Positions 25,683 through 35,072 are shown, numbered from the stretch's first letter. The stretch: DNA of 64,000 bases from Nitrospira sp. (GCA_018242685.1 JAFEBM010000023.1:1-64000), one strand, 5' to 3'. The notes: generated from the letters alone by a model not told the origin. Program-made: numbers and translations.

Positions 25683-26519
25683 ATGGCCAAACGAGCAGTG
25701 CTCATAGGGATCAACAAGTATCAGGTGCCCGGATCGGATCTGAATGGGTGCGTGAATGACGTAAAGAATCTGAGCGGAGCGCTGAAAACCTACTACGGGT
25801 TTGCGGACAAGGACATCACGACCCTCACGGATACTCAGGCCACGAAGAAAGCGATGGAACGAGCCATCAAAAAACTGGTGGCGAGCGGGAAGAAAGGCGA
25901 TGTGCTGCTGCTCCATTATTCGGGGCATGGGTCAAACGTGCCAGATGACAATGGCGACGAAGCCGATCATCGCGACGAGATCTTGTGTCCGACTGATTTG
26001 GACTGGAAGGATCCATTTCGAGACGACTGGCTCCGGAAGACCTTCAACAAACTGCGATCAGGGGTGAGTCTCACGGTGATTATGGACTGCTGTCACTCAG
26101 GAACAAACACCCGCGCCATCATTCCGCCGGATGCCCCCATACGAGAACGGTTCCTCCCTTGCCCGTTGGATCTGATGGCTGTCGAGTCCGGCAGGAAGCT
26201 GCGAGGAACGCTTCGCGGTCAGCTGGGAAAAGCTCCCCGAGGACGGAAGAGAAAGAGCGATATCGTCCAGGCCGACATTCAAGAGCTGCTGATCACCGGC
26301 TGTCGGGATACTCAAACATCCGCCGATGCCGATATCGGAGGGACCTATAACGGGGCCTTGACCTATTACCTCGTCGAGTCGATCAAAGAAGCGGAGGGCA
26401 AACTGACCTATCGAGAGCTGCATCAGCGGACCGTCGCGAAACTGAAACAGGAGGATTTCGATCAGGTGCCCCAGCTGGAAGGGCAGCGCACGTCGTTCGA
26501 TCGCTCTTTTCTGAGTTAG
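25683..26519 (+). CDS. Metacaspase-like cysteine protease
   Basis: 278 residues from the ATG at 25683 with AGGAGAG upstream. The N-terminus (KRAVLIGINKY) and the catalytic dyad motifs LLHYSGHGS (His82) and MDCCHSGT (Cys136-Cys137, with Cys137 next to HSG as the expected nucleophile) define a metacaspase/peptidase C14 fold. A DDNGDEADHRDEILCPTDLDW acidic stretch near the active site is typical of metacaspases with Arg/Lys specificity. There is no prodomain, signal peptide or sensor domain, so activation must come from a partner. Flanked by the SLATT and lipase-CHAT genes in one direction. Confidence 0.88.
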   Translation: MAKRAVLIGINKYQVPGSDLNGCVNDVKNLSGALKTYYGFADKDITTLTDTQATKKAMERAIKKLVASGKKGDVLLLHYSGHGSNVPDDNGDEADHRDEILCPTDLDWKDPFRDDWLRKTFNKLRSGVSLTVIMDCCHSGTNTRAIIPPDAPIRERFLPCPLDLMAVESGRKLRGTLRGQLGKAPRGRKRKSDIVQADIQELLITGCRDTQTSADADIGGTYNGALTYYLVESIKEAEGKLTYRELHQRTVAKLKQEDFDQVPQLEGQRTSFDRSFLS

Positions 26520-26658
26520 AAGGATGAGAAGTAACGGCAGCCACCAGGCCGCCGCGGTCTTCAAGCGGGTACGTGAAGAAGAGTTACAGTTGATCGCGGG
26601 AAAGCTTATATGTGTATGTGCGTAGATTGCTCGACAGGGTTCTCTGAAGGAGTCGCCG

Positions 26659-29600
26659 ATGAGTAGAAAACAGAGAGGGACCAAACCTCGCGATACGGAT
26701 CGTGTGATCCGTGCCATGGGCTGGGACGAGTTCGAGGCTCAGCTATCCCATTCTACACGCAGGGGAAAATCACGAGCCGCCTCCGACCAGACCTTGAGAG
26801 ACCACTTTGGACCTGAGAAGCTTGAGAGGCTCCAACGTTTGGCGCAGCGGGTTCGCTCAGCCCGTCAAAAGCGTGAGCCGTTGCGGGGCAATATTATCTT
26901 TATCCCCGGCATCATGGGTTCCGAATTGACGGTGACTGAGGATGGCGATGACGACGTGGTGTGGATCAGTTTCCTCAAACTGATCTGGGGAGGCATCAAC
27001 AAACTTCGGCTTGCCAAAGATGGAGCGCAGGAAGCAGATTCAACACTACGAGTACAACCAAGCGGACTCGACAAGGATAGCTACGCCGAAGCGATTCTGT
27101 GGTTGAAGGCCTACTGGAATGTCGAACCGTTCGCCTACGACTGGCGGAAAGATCTGGATCGGGCGGCGGAAGGCTTGAAAGACCTTGTGCAAACCAAGTT
27201 CAAGGATCAGCCGGTTCACCTGGTCGCCCATTCGATGGGAGGCCTCGTGTCTCGTAATTTTATTCGGCTGTATCCGAAAGTGTGGAAGGCCATGTCTGAG
27301 CCGAAGAAGGCGCAGGGTGGGCGGCTCATCATGCTCGGCACACCAAACTACGGTTCCTATGCCATTGCGCAGGCGATGGTGGCCAAGGACAAACTCGTGA
27401 AGTGGTTGGCGGCGGCAGACCTGCGACATGACTTGGATGAGGTGCTCGATGTCCTGAATGGATTCGTGGGGAGTTACCAACTGCTTCCTTCTCCCGCGAA
27501 GCTCCCAGCCTCGGAACAAGGTCTCTATAACGCCGGCACCTGGGGCCGTTATCCCATCGTCGCCTCGCATCTCGCTCGTGCGCGGAAGTTCCACACAGAT
27601 CTCGATGTACCGGCTACGACCGATCCGGAGCGGATGACCTATATCGCCGGTTGTAATCAGGAAACCTTGACCAGTGTGAGGATCGATGGTCCCGGCATGT
27701 TTGAATTCGACGTAACCTTGAAAGGCGATGGACGGGTGACGCATGCGCTCGGGTTATTGCCCAATGTGCCGACGTACTATGTCGACGAGATCCATGGTGA
27801 TCTCCAGAAGAATGAGCAGGTTCTAGAAGCCATCGACGAGATCTTGCGAATCGGCAAGACGGTGGCGCTGGCGACGGAACCGGTGGCTGCCCGTGCAGTG
27901 CGGTCGGTGGTATCGGCGCGTGTCCTCGCCGTTCAAGAGCGCGAGGATGCCGAACAGATCCGCCGGATCGCGGAAGGGACGGAAGCCGACCGAAGCACTC
28001 CCGCCGAGCGCCGTCTGGCCGAAGACTTACTCAGACAAGCCATCATGACGCAGGCCCCCCCTGCATCCAGAGCGGTGACCGATTCGGCGCAGGCGGATGG
28101 TGAGCGGGTGAAACGAAGGCCGGCACAAACTCCCATCTCGCTGAATCTTGAAGTGGTCCATGGTGACATTCGCGATATCAAGACGTCGGCAGTGGTTGTG
28201 GGACACTACAGAGGTGTGCCACCGATACGAGCTGTTGGGGTGCTGGACCAGGCGCTGGAGTTCTGGATTTCGAAAGCGGTCAAGCACGGCATGGTTGGAG
28301 GTGGGCTTGGCGAAGTGTTTCTCATTCCCAATGTGCAAAAGTCCATTGCCGCAAGCGCAGTGATCCTTGCAGGCATGGGCGACTACGGGCGCTTCAATCG
28401 AGAAGATCTGGATCTCCTGTTTGCCAATGTCACCTACGGAGTCACCGCGCTCGGGTGGCGTGAATTCGCCACGGTCGTTGTCGGCTCTGGAGAGGGGAAT
28501 CTCTCATTGGAGCAAGCGATCGAGGGCATGCTGATGGGAGTGGAATCAGCACTCAGACGGCTCGGAGGGCAAGGACGTCTCGATATCCTGCGCGTTGTGG
28601 AGTATGACAAGGACCGCTTCAAGGCTATTCTGAAGATCGTGGAGAAAATCAAGAACAGCGATGGGCCGCTGACATTACGGCTCACGACGAAGGAACTCCC
28701 GAAGCGAACCCATCGCAAGCAACTACCAAAGCCGGAGCACCTGGACCAGATGAAGGGGAGCCGCATTACAATTGAACGGGATCGTGATGCCTTCCGGTTC
28801 TCCGCCATCAGAGAGCAGGCGGTGATTCCAGTTCGAGAGATCACGATTCAATCCTCCTATGCGGAGGGAGCCTCCGAACTGTTGAAGGAATCGCGAAATG
28901 TGGAGGATCAGCAGAAATACGGGAAGCTGTTACACAGCTATCTCATGCCGAAGGACTTTCAAGACATGGTCGATGTCACACCGCTCACGCTCATGGTCGA
29001 CCGTTCGACAGCGGCATTCCCATGGGAAATGGCGGCGTTCGAGCAGCATGGAAAAGTCATTTTCTACGGACCGGGGAGGCAATTGACGCGACAATTCCGA
29101 ACCACCTTGTCTGGTTCGCCGGGGCTTATTGCGTCGATGACTGCCGATCGCCTGCGAGTGCTGATCATCGCCGATCCGGCTCCGGAGGCTGAACTCCAAT
29201 TGCCGGGAGCCCGAGCGGAGGGGCGTGCGGTTGTATACATCATGCAGAACATGAGGGAAGAGCAGGGACTGAATATCACGATCGAGCAACGTATCGGAGC
29301 GAATGAATGCGATCCGGTCGAACTGCTTGCGCTGATCCTGAGCGAAGAGTTCGACTTGATTCACTACTCCGGGCATGGTGACTTTGATGAGAACAGTCCC
29401 GCCAAGGGTGGCTGGATTTTCGGCAAGCAGAACATCCTCTCGGCCCGAGACATCTTCCGTGCGCGACGGGTGCCTCGCCTCATCTTCGCCAACGCCTGCT
29501 TCTCCGGCGTCGTTCGATCGGGGAAGCCTTTTACTTTGCAAGAATCGAATCGGAACCTCGCCGGGCTGGCTCAGGCGTTTTTCGAACGAGGCGTTCGAAA

Positions 29601-29823
29601 CTACATCGGAACCGGGTGGCCAGTGGATGATGCCGCGGCCTTGGAGTTCGCGAAAGTCTTTTATGCAGAAGCGCTGTCGGGCAATGAGCTTGGAAGCTCC
29701 TTATCGAAGGCGAGAGAGGCGATCCTCACCAGCGGGTCCACGTGGGGGGCCTATCAGCACTATGGTCAAGCCACGGCGAAACTGATCAAGCAGCCTGAGA
29801 AGAATTCCACAGACAATCTATAA
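26659..29823 (+). CDS. LCAT-like lipase - macro/M17-N-like - CHAT protease fusion
   Basis: 1054 residues starting at an ATG with AAGGAGT. An ~75-residue charged N-terminus is followed by an alpha/beta hydrolase (about 76-400): FIPGIMGSEL, nucleophile Ser192 in AHSMGG, and candidate Asp357 and His379. A second domain (about 490-660, beginning LEVVHGDIRDIKTSAVV) resembles macro or leucine-aminopeptidase N-terminal domains. The C-terminal ~300 residues are a CHAT caspase-fold protease with FPWEMA, HYSGHGD (His906) and NACFSG (Cys947). So one chain combines a predicted phospholipase/esterase and a protease. It follows the metacaspase gene by 139 bp. I infer a membrane-attacking effector controlled by proteolysis; the ligand that would trigger it is unknown. 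Confidence 0.8.
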   Translation: MSRKQRGTKPRDTDRVIRAMGWDEFEAQLSHSTRRGKSRAASDQTLRDHFGPEKLERLQRLAQRVRSARQKREPLRGNIIFIPGIMGSELTVTEDGDDDVVWISFLKLIWGGINKLRLAKDGAQEADSTLRVQPSGLDKDSYAEAILWLKAYWNVEPFAYDWRKDLDRAAEGLKDLVQTKFKDQPVHLVAHSMGGLVSRNFIRLYPKVWKAMSEPKKAQGGRLIMLGTPNYGSYAIAQAMVAKDKLVKWLAAADLRHDLDEVLDVLNGFVGSYQLLPSPAKLPASEQGLYNAGTWGRYPIVASHLARARKFHTDLDVPATTDPERMTYIAGCNQETLTSVRIDGPGMFEFDVTLKGDGRVTHALGLLPNVPTYYVDEIHGDLQKNEQVLEAIDEILRIGKTVALATEPVAARAVRSVVSARVLAVQEREDAEQIRRIAEGTEADRSTPAERRLAEDLLRQAIMTQAPPASRAVTDSAQADGERVKRRPAQTPISLNLEVVHGDIRDIKTSAVVVGHYRGVPPIRAVGVLDQALEFWISKAVKHGMVGGGLGEVFLIPNVQKSIAASAVILAGMGDYGRFNREDLDLLFANVTYGVTALGWREFATVVVGSGEGNLSLEQAIEGMLMGVESALRRLGGQGRLDILRVVEYDKDRFKAILKIVEKIKNSDGPLTLRLTTKELPKRTHRKQLPKPEHLDQMKGSRITIERDRDAFRFSAIREQAVIPVREITIQSSYAEGASELLKESRNVEDQQKYGKLLHSYLMPKDFQDMVDVTPLTLMVDRSTAAFPWEMAAFEQHGKVIFYGPGRQLTRQFRTTLSGSPGLIASMTADRLRVLIIADPAPEAELQLPGARAEGRAVVYIMQNMREEQGLNITIEQRIGANECDPVELLALILSEEFDLIHYSGHGDFDENSPAKGGWIFGKQNILSARDIFRARRVPRLIFANACFSGVVRSGKPFTLQESNRNLAGLAQAFFERGVRNYIGTGWPVDDAAALEFAKVFYAEALSGNELGSSLSKAREAILTSGSTWGAYQHYGQATAKLIKQPEKNSTDNL

Positions 29824-29827
29824 GTGT

Positions 29828-29858
29828 CTCGTGCGGGACGATGATCGCCCCGCACGAG
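29828..29858. terminator. Perfect hairpin between convergent genes
   Basis: CTCGTGCGGG pairs perfectly with CCCGCACGAG (10-bp stem) between the stop of the lipase-CHAT gene and the stop of the convergent FKBP gene, so it can serve both. A near-identical hairpin follows the second FKBP gene. Confidence 0.6.
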
Positions 29859-29865
29859 CGGTGGA

Positions 29866-30408
29866 TCACTTTGCTGGGTCGTACGCGACGTCCAAGACTT
29901 TGACGTCGAAGTAGAGTGTCTTGCCGGCCAGCGGATGGTTGAAATCCAGGACGACCGTATCGTTTTTCACCTCGGAAATACGGGGAAAGACCTTTCGGCC
30001 CTCAGCGGTTTTGCCTTCCAACTGGGTCCCGACTTTTTGAGCATCCGCCGGTACCATCTTTTTGTCGATCTCCTGAAATGCTTTCGGATCGATGGTGCCG
30101 TAGCCTTCGGTTGGGGCTACCGAGAACTTCTTTTTCTCGCCGACCGCCATCCCCTCGATCTGTTTCTCGACCCCAGGAATGATTTGGTGACTGCCCTGAG
30201 TGACTTTCAAAGGTTCCTTACCGACATTGGTATCGACGACGGATTGATCGTCCAGTTTCAGGGTGTACTCCAGGCTCACTTGTTTTCCGTTCGAGACTGT
30301 CATTGGTGAGGCTCCTTTCTTCTGGTCTCCGGCACATGCAGCCACGGTCGAGAACAACAGCACTGCGCTCCAAGCGGACAGCACAAAGAATAGGTGTGGA
30401 CGTCTCAT
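29866..30408 (-). CDS. FKBP-type peptidyl-prolyl isomerase, exported, copy 1 (probable lipoprotein)
   Basis: 180 residues. A signal peptide with a possible lipobox (VAAC) precedes a SlyD-like FKBP domain (LEYTLKLDDQSVVDTNVGKEPLKV, GVEKQIEGMAVGEKK, LDFNHPLAGKTLYFDVKV). It should catalyse proline isomerisation and assist folding in the periplasm. Its tandem copy is 77 codons further right; the two differ mainly in the signal peptide, since the second lacks the lipobox cysteine. It is probably read from its own promoter. Confidence 0.9.
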   Translation of the reverse strand: MRRPHLFFVLSAWSAVLLFSTVAACAGDQKKGASPMTVSNGKQVSLEYTLKLDDQSVVDTNVGKEPLKVTQGSHQIIPGVEKQIEGMAVGEKKKFSVAPTEGYGTIDPKAFQEIDKKMVPADAQKVGTQLEGKTAEGRKVFPRISEVKNDTVVLDFNHPLAGKTLYFDVKVLDVAYDPAK

Positions 30409-30603
30409 AGGTATCTACCTCCTGCGAGAAATGGTTCGTGTGTAGACTGGAATGGGCCGCGGAGCGTTGCGCGAGGGCGGGCGATCGGTTCCAGACTATA
30501 TTATTGGGTTATTGTTCACGCTACCATATGAGTACGCGTGATGCTACCCAGCAATTTGCCGACCGTTCAACTTTGATGCAACGAGAGAAATGCGATGTCG
30601 CCG

Positions 30604-30634
30604 CTCATGCGGGGCGGTGATCGCCCCGCATGAG
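30604..30634 (-). terminator. Perfect hairpin after FKBP copy 2
   Basis: CTCATGCGGGG pairs perfectly with CCCCGCATGAG (11-bp stem). It corresponds to the hairpin after copy 1, and its stem shows compensatory base changes relative to it (A for G on one side, T for C on the other), which argues that the structure is selected. Confidence 0.6.
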
Positions 30635-30644
30635 GAGGACAGAA

Positions 30645-31187
30645 TCACCTCGGCGAGGCTTGCGCGACATCCAGGACTTTGACGTCGAAGTAGAGTGTCT
30701 TGCCGGCCAACGGATGGTTGAAGTCGAGCACGACGGTCTGGTTCTTCACCTCGGAAATCCGCGGAAAGACCTTTCGGCCATCTGCGGTTTTTCCCTCCAG
30801 CTGCATGCCGACCTTTCGGGAATCGGACGGCACCATATCCTTGTCCACTTCTTGAAACGCTTTTGGATCGACGGCGCCATATCCATCGGCTGGGGCGATC
30901 GTGAACTGTTTTTGTTCCCCGACCGCCATCCCTGAGAGTCCCTTCTCGACCCCAGGAAGGACTTCGTGACTGCCCTGGGTGACTTTCAACGGCTCCCCGC
31001 CGACGTTGGTATCGACGACTGATTGATCGTCCAGTTTCATGGTGTATTCCAAGGTCACTTGTTTCCCATTCGAAACGGTCATCGGTGAGGCTCCTTTCTT
31101 CAGATCGCCGGCTGATGCAACAACCGCCGAGAGCAAGAGAATTGCGCACCAACCACAGAGTGCTTGAAATATGTACGAGCGTCTCAT
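30645..31187 (-). CDS. FKBP-type peptidyl-prolyl isomerase, exported, copy 2 (probably soluble)
   Basis: Same 180-residue layout as copy 1, with most of the SlyD-like domain conserved. The signal peptide ends VVASAGD, which reads as a normal signal peptidase I site rather than a lipobox. If so, the two copies are placed differently (soluble periplasm against membrane-anchored). No metal-binding C-terminal tail of the E. coli SlyD kind is present. Confidence 0.9.
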   Translation of the reverse strand: MRRSYIFQALCGWCAILLLSAVVASAGDLKKGASPMTVSNGKQVTLEYTMKLDDQSVVDTNVGGEPLKVTQGSHEVLPGVEKGLSGMAVGEQKQFTIAPADGYGAVDPKAFQEVDKDMVPSDSRKVGMQLEGKTADGRKVFPRISEVKNQTVVLDFNHPLAGKTLYFDVKVLDVAQASPR

Positions 31188-31382
31188 AGGTACCTCCTGT
31201 GAGAAGTGGTGTGTCTGTAGACTGGAAGGGTCGCGGGATGGATACGCGAGGGCAGCGATCGGTTCCAGACTATGATGCTGGGTTACTCATCACGCTACCA
31301 GATGAGTGCGTGTGATGCCACCTGGCAATTTCCCGAGCGTTCTACTTTGATACAGCGATGCATTCTGATGAGAGCCGAGCTG

Positions 31383-31847
31383 TTAGCCGCAGGCCTTTCG
31401 TGCCGCCTCCTTCAATTCTTCCGGGTTGACGTCTCGAACGTGCGTGGCGATCGACCACTGGTGCCCAAAGGGATCTTCCAGAACGCCGTAACGATCTCCC
31501 CAGAACATGTCGGCGACCGGCATCATGATTTTCGCACCGGCTGCGACAGCTTGGTTGAAGACCTCCTCCACATGCTGGACATAGAGATGGATAGTGACGG
31601 GCGATCCTTTGAGCGACTTCGGTCCGAATGAGTTGTGACTGGGAAATTCATCGACGAGCATGATAGGAGAGTCACCGATTCGGATCAGGGCATGGAGGAG
31701 TTTGCCCTCCGGTCCTGGTACCTTGCCCAACTCCACGGCATTGAAGGCTTTCTTGTAAAATTCAATCGCATCGGCGGCACCGGCGCACACCAAGTGCGGA
31801 GTCACGGTATGCATCCCATCTGGAATCGGCTTGACTGGCTTGTTCAT
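31383..31847 (-). CDS. VOC/glyoxalase-superfamily protein (PhnB-like)
   Basis: 154 residues with the VOC pattern TPHLVCAGAADAIEFYKKAF and a C-terminal RYGVLEDPFGHQWSIATH, which is characteristic of PhnB-like members. Metal-binding residues of true glyoxalase I cannot be assigned with confidence, so the reaction is unknown. AGGAG-type spacing lies before the ATG. It is followed by the MoaD-like/BNR pair on the same strand. Confidence 0.85.
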   Translation of the reverse strand: MNKPVKPIPDGMHTVTPHLVCAGAADAIEFYKKAFNAVELGKVPGPEGKLLHALIRIGDSPIMLVDEFPSHNSFGPKSLKGSPVTIHLYVQHVEEVFNQAVAAGAKIMMPVADMFWGDRYGVLEDPFGHQWSIATHVRDVNPEELKEAARKACG

Positions 31848-31907
31848 CGCTTTCTCCTTTCGGTTGAACGTTTGGGTGACTTGTTCCTTGTTTTTATATT
31901 GCGGTAA

Positions 31908-32204
31908 CTATCCTCCCGCCATGGCCCCCACGATGAGGAACGGCTCGCTTCCCGTGACAACGGCGTCGGGCAGGGGAGTATCCGGTGACTCATGTGAGAG
32001 GTCTTGCTCGCAGGCGAAGAATCTCACGAACGGCCGCCGTTTGAGCGTGACGTGATCACGGACCGTCCCCCGTAACATCGGATAGCTGGCTTCAAGCGTA
32101 TCGAGGACCGCCCGTTGCGTCACCGGACCGTTGACCTCAAGGGTCACTTCTCCGCTGACGCGCGCCAGGGTCCGCAGATGTTGCGGCAAGATGACACGTA
32201 CCAT
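31908..32204 (-). CDS. MoaD/ThiS-family small sulfur-carrier-like protein
   Basis: 98 residues from the ATG at 32204 (GAGGGG upstream), ending in a Gly-Gly dipeptide (GAMAGG), the feature that is adenylated and thiocarboxylated in MoaD/ThiS proteins. The fold-level pattern ([14 protein letters not shown], an LE..YP..RG.. middle) fits. It starts 31 bp after the BNR-repeat gene, and the two probably form one unit. No MoaE or sulfurtransferase partner is near, so it may not serve molybdopterin synthesis. Confidence 0.78.
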   Translation of the reverse strand: MVRVILPQHLRTLARVSGEVTLEVNGPVTQRAVLDTLEASYPMLRGTVRDHVTLKRRPFVRFFACEQDLSHESPDTPLPDAVVTGSEPFLIVGAMAGG

Positions 32205-32235
32205 TCTTTCGATCCCCTCAGCCTCGACCTTCGCG

Positions 32236-33417
32236 TTACAGTGTTTGCACTTCAACCGACAACACCGCCGGCAGATCCCTTACAATCGGCGCCCAACTGT
32301 CCCCACCGTTGGCTGATCCATAGACCTGTCCTCCGGTCGTTCCGAAATAGATGCCGCAGGGGTCGAGCTGATCGACGGTCATCGCGTCCCGCAGAATATT
32401 GACATAACAATTCTCTTGCGGCAGACCCTTCGTCAGCGCCTCCCACTCGTTGCCTCCGGTACGGCTACGGTACACGCGCAGTTTTCCGTCGGGCGGATAA
32501 TGTTCCGAGTCGCTCTTGATCGGCACGACATAGATCGTGTTGGGCTCATGGGCATGCACGTCGATCGGAAAGCCGAAATCGGTCGGCAAATCGCCGCTGA
32601 TTTCATGCCACGACTCGCCGGCATCGTCGCTCCGCAGCACATCCCAGTGCTTTTGCATGAACAGCACGTTCGGCCGCGACGGGTGCATTGCAATGCGGTG
32701 CACGCAGTGCCCGACATCGGCATCCGAGTCCGGCAGCTCATATTGTGATTTCAAGCCGCGGTTGATCGCCCGCCATGTCGTGCCACCGTCATCGGTCCGG
32801 AACGCACCGGCCGCTGAGACGGCGGTATAGATGCGCTGAGGATTCGTCCGATCCAGCATGACCGTATGCAAGCACATCCCTCCGGCGCCCGGCTGCCACA
32901 GATTTCCCTTCACGTCGCGTAGCCCGGCAAGTTCCTGCCACGTCCGCCCGCCGTCGATCGAGCGGAATAAGGCTGCGTCCTCCACTCCGGCATAGACTGT
33001 ATCGGGATCAGTCAAGGACGGTTCAAGGTGCCATACCCGTTTGAATTCCCACGGACGCTGCGAGCCGTCGTAATGCTGGTGCGTCGTGAGCGGTTTTCCC
33101 GTTTCAGCAGAAGTATTGTACAGAAACATGTTGCTCTCGCCTTTCGGCATGCCGTCGGACCCCATGAGATCCTCGGGTTTGGTTCCGGGGGCATTCCAGG
33201 TTTTCCCGCCGTCATCAGAACGTTGAATGACTTGCCCGAACCAGCTACTGGTTTGCGAGGCATACAGTCGATTCGGATCCACGGGTGAGCCCTTGAGATG
33301 GTACAGCTCCCATCCTCCGAAGTGCGGTCCTTGTACATCCCATCGTTTGCGGGCGCCGTCCGATGTCAGAATGAATGCGCCCTTTTTGGTTCCGATCAGT
33401 AATCGTACGCTGCTCAT
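32236..33417 (-). CDS. BNR/Asp-box repeat beta-propeller protein (sialidase/sortilin-like fold)
   Basis: 393 residues with at least six Asp-box repeats ([48 protein letters not shown]) marking a beta-propeller. There is no signal peptide, so it is predicted to be cytoplasmic. Such propellers are common in sialidases, photosystem assembly factors and uncharacterised proteins; catalytic residues of a sialidase are not evident. Co-oriented with and just upstream of the MoaD-like gene. Confidence 0.82.
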   Translation of the reverse strand: MSSVRLLIGTKKGAFILTSDGARKRWDVQGPHFGGWELYHLKGSPVDPNRLYASQTSSWFGQVIQRSDDGGKTWNAPGTKPEDLMGSDGMPKGESNMFLYNTSAETGKPLTTHQHYDGSQRPWEFKRVWHLEPSLTDPDTVYAGVEDAALFRSIDGGRTWQELAGLRDVKGNLWQPGAGGMCLHTVMLDRTNPQRIYTAVSAAGAFRTDDGGTTWRAINRGLKSQYELPDSDADVGHCVHRIAMHPSRPNVLFMQKHWDVLRSDDAGESWHEISGDLPTDFGFPIDVHAHEPNTIYVVPIKSDSEHYPPDGKLRVYRSRTGGNEWEALTKGLPQENCYVNILRDAMTVDQLDPCGIYFGTTGGQVYGSANGGDSWAPIVRDLPAVLSVEVQTL

Positions 33418-33574
33418 TGTATGATCCCTTTCTTGTGATGGCCGGCTTTCGGCGGTCAGCTGTCGGCCGCTTCATGAGCTAGTCGTCCAGCTTCAAGAAA
33501 ATCGACAGAAGTTGGAAAGGTGCTACGGCATTTATGGCAGGAGCAAAAGAGACACCGCCGTCAAATGCCGAAGG

Positions 33575-33976
33575 TCACCGGCGGAGTTGGCGCCGCGAAG
33601 CGACGGCACGTTCGTCCGGTGGAGCGTCTTGTTGCGCGCGTTCACGCTCCAACGCTTCGATTTGCTGCAACACCGCCAGAAACTTCGTCCCAAGTTCTGT
33701 GAACCCATACTCGACATGTAGTGGAACCTTCGGGAACTCGGTTTTTTTGAGAACGCCGTGCGAGACCAGCTTTCGCAGGCGCTCGTTGAGCACCTTGGTA
33801 GAAAGGCCGGGAATGGCCCGTTTTATCTGCCCAGGGCGAACAGTGCCGGCATGGATAGCACGCAAAACGCTCCAGGACCACTTGCACCCCAACACGTCCT
33901 CCAGCAGTGCAGTGATGCGCGTGGGCTGGCCGGCGCGCGCAGCCTGCACAGAAACCGTTTTATGAGTGGGAACCAT
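33575..33976 (-). CDS. HxlR-family transcriptional regulator
   Basis: 133 residues with the HxlR winged-helix pattern: LEDVLGCKWSWSVLRAI, IPGLSTKVLNERLRKL, GVLKKTEF...VEYGFTELG. It is divergent from the small thioredoxin-like gene, with 86 bp between them, so that gene is a likely target. Such regulators often sense redox or electrophilic stress through Cys; here the only Cys is in GCKW. Confidence 0.88.
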   Translation of the reverse strand: MVPTHKTVSVQAARAGQPTRITALLEDVLGCKWSWSVLRAIHAGTVRPGQIKRAIPGLSTKVLNERLRKLVSHGVLKKTEFPKVPLHVEYGFTELGTKFLAVLQQIEALERERAQQDAPPDERAVASRRQLRR

Positions 33977-34062
33977 TTTGTGCCTTCTTTACAAAAAGCT
34001 GCCGATGTGAAGAATAGTGCATGTAAGGTTCTGTCACAACCACATTTGCAAGGAGAGGCACC

Positions 34063-34299
34063 ATGACGAAGAAGGCAGTGTTTTATCACGCAGGCTGCCC
34101 TGTGTGCGTCGAAGCGGAGCAGAACGTGGCGCAGGCGCTTGACCCCGCGCGCTACAATCTTGAGATCGTGCATTTGGGACAGCAGAAGGGCCGGGTCAAA
34201 GAGGCCGAGACTGCCGGCGTGAAGTCCGTGCCGGCGCTCGTGCTTGATGGGCATCCGTTTCATATCAACTTCGGAGCCGGACTCGATGCGCTGAAGTAG
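34063..34299 (+). CDS. Small thioredoxin-like protein with CPVC site
   Basis: 78 residues from an ATG with AAGGAG. An N-terminal strand is followed by the redox site CPVC (12-15), and VKSVPALVLDG supplies the cis-Pro loop of the thioredoxin/glutaredoxin fold. It should be a cytoplasmic thiol-disulfide protein. Divergent neighbour of the HxlR regulator, a typical pairing for redox-responsive control. Confidence 0.85.
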   Translation: MTKKAVFYHAGCPVCVEAEQNVAQALDPARYNLEIVHLGQQKGRVKEAETAGVKSVPALVLDGHPFHINFGAGLDALK

Positions 34300-34441
34300 G
34301 TTGCAGTCGTGCGGCTCCACTCGCCTGTTCAGGGCCGGTGGGGCCGTTCCTTTTTACCGACATGAAACGATGAGATCAGCCACCTATGCGGAAGATGGCT
34401 CCTGCAATTGAACTCCTGTGAGACAGTGCTGAAAACCTGCC

Positions 34442-35041
34442 TTATTGCTTTCGCGTATAAATAATCTCCAGAAACTTCGTTTCTTTTTGCTTCTCATGGG
34501 CGCCGTACATCTCGACAATCTGGTTGTCGTTGTCGACGATCTTCCAAACGGCACGATGCGTCATCTGGCCGCCACCGGGCTTGGGGTGCGAACCTCGCAA
34601 TGTAATGGTCTTGCCGTCTTGGCTCGCCGTCCCCTCCATGATAAGGACACCGGTCCCCCTCGTATCCATCCAGACCGTGACGTATTTCTTCCGAATGTTG
34701 TCATAGGCGTCGATGCTGACGCCGGTGAACGGTTGGCCCATCATCTGGCCGTTGTAGTCTTGGTGGAGAAAGCGCCCGCCCAACAGCATTTTCGATTCTG
34801 CCGTGCCGATGGACTCCATTGGCGGTTGACCGGGCTCCCTCCATTCCTTGGTCTGGGTCGTCCAACTGCCGGCCAATGTCGCGAACAACTTGTGCGGCTC
34901 GCCGGGCTGGGCCAGTTTCTTCCACACCTCCATCATCTCTTGAGAGTCCATCGTCTTTTCGTACTTCTTCTCTTTCGCGAAAACCGGTGCGACAGTCAGC
35001 ATGATACACAGTGTGGTTGTTGCCAAGGGTCTCAACTGCAT
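34442..35041 (-). CDS. DUF1579-family exported protein, copy 1
   Basis: 199 residues from the ATG at 35041 (AAGGAG upstream). A signal peptide ending VFA precedes a domain with AGSWTTQTKEW, LGGRFL, NGQMMGQPF and YDNIRKKYVTVW, the DUF1579 pattern. The fold is probably a lipocalin-like barrel; ligand unknown. An almost identical copy lies at 37286. Between the two are decayed or accessory genes, so the segment probably rearranged recently. Confidence 0.85.
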   Translation of the reverse strand: MQLRPLATTTLCIMLTVAPVFAKEKKYEKTMDSQEMMEVWKKLAQPGEPHKLFATLAGSWTTQTKEWREPGQPPMESIGTAESKMLLGGRFLHQDYNGQMMGQPFTGVSIDAYDNIRKKYVTVWMDTRGTGVLIMEGTASQDGKTITLRGSHPKPGGGQMTHRAVWKIVDNDNQIVEMYGAHEKQKETKFLEIIYTRKQ

Positions 35042-35072
35042 GGTGGTCTCCTTGTAAGTGATCAAGCCACGA

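Larger units (their letters stand above)
29828..31370. repeat. Tandem duplication of an FKBP gene with its terminator and upstream region
   Basis: Two units (about 29828-30596 and 30604-31370) align along their length: terminator hairpin, gene, and the upstream stretch beginning GGTTCCAGACTAT and running through GGGTTA...CACGCTACCA. Divergence is moderate, so the duplication is not very recent, yet promoter-proximal sequence is preserved. Confidence 0.8.
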
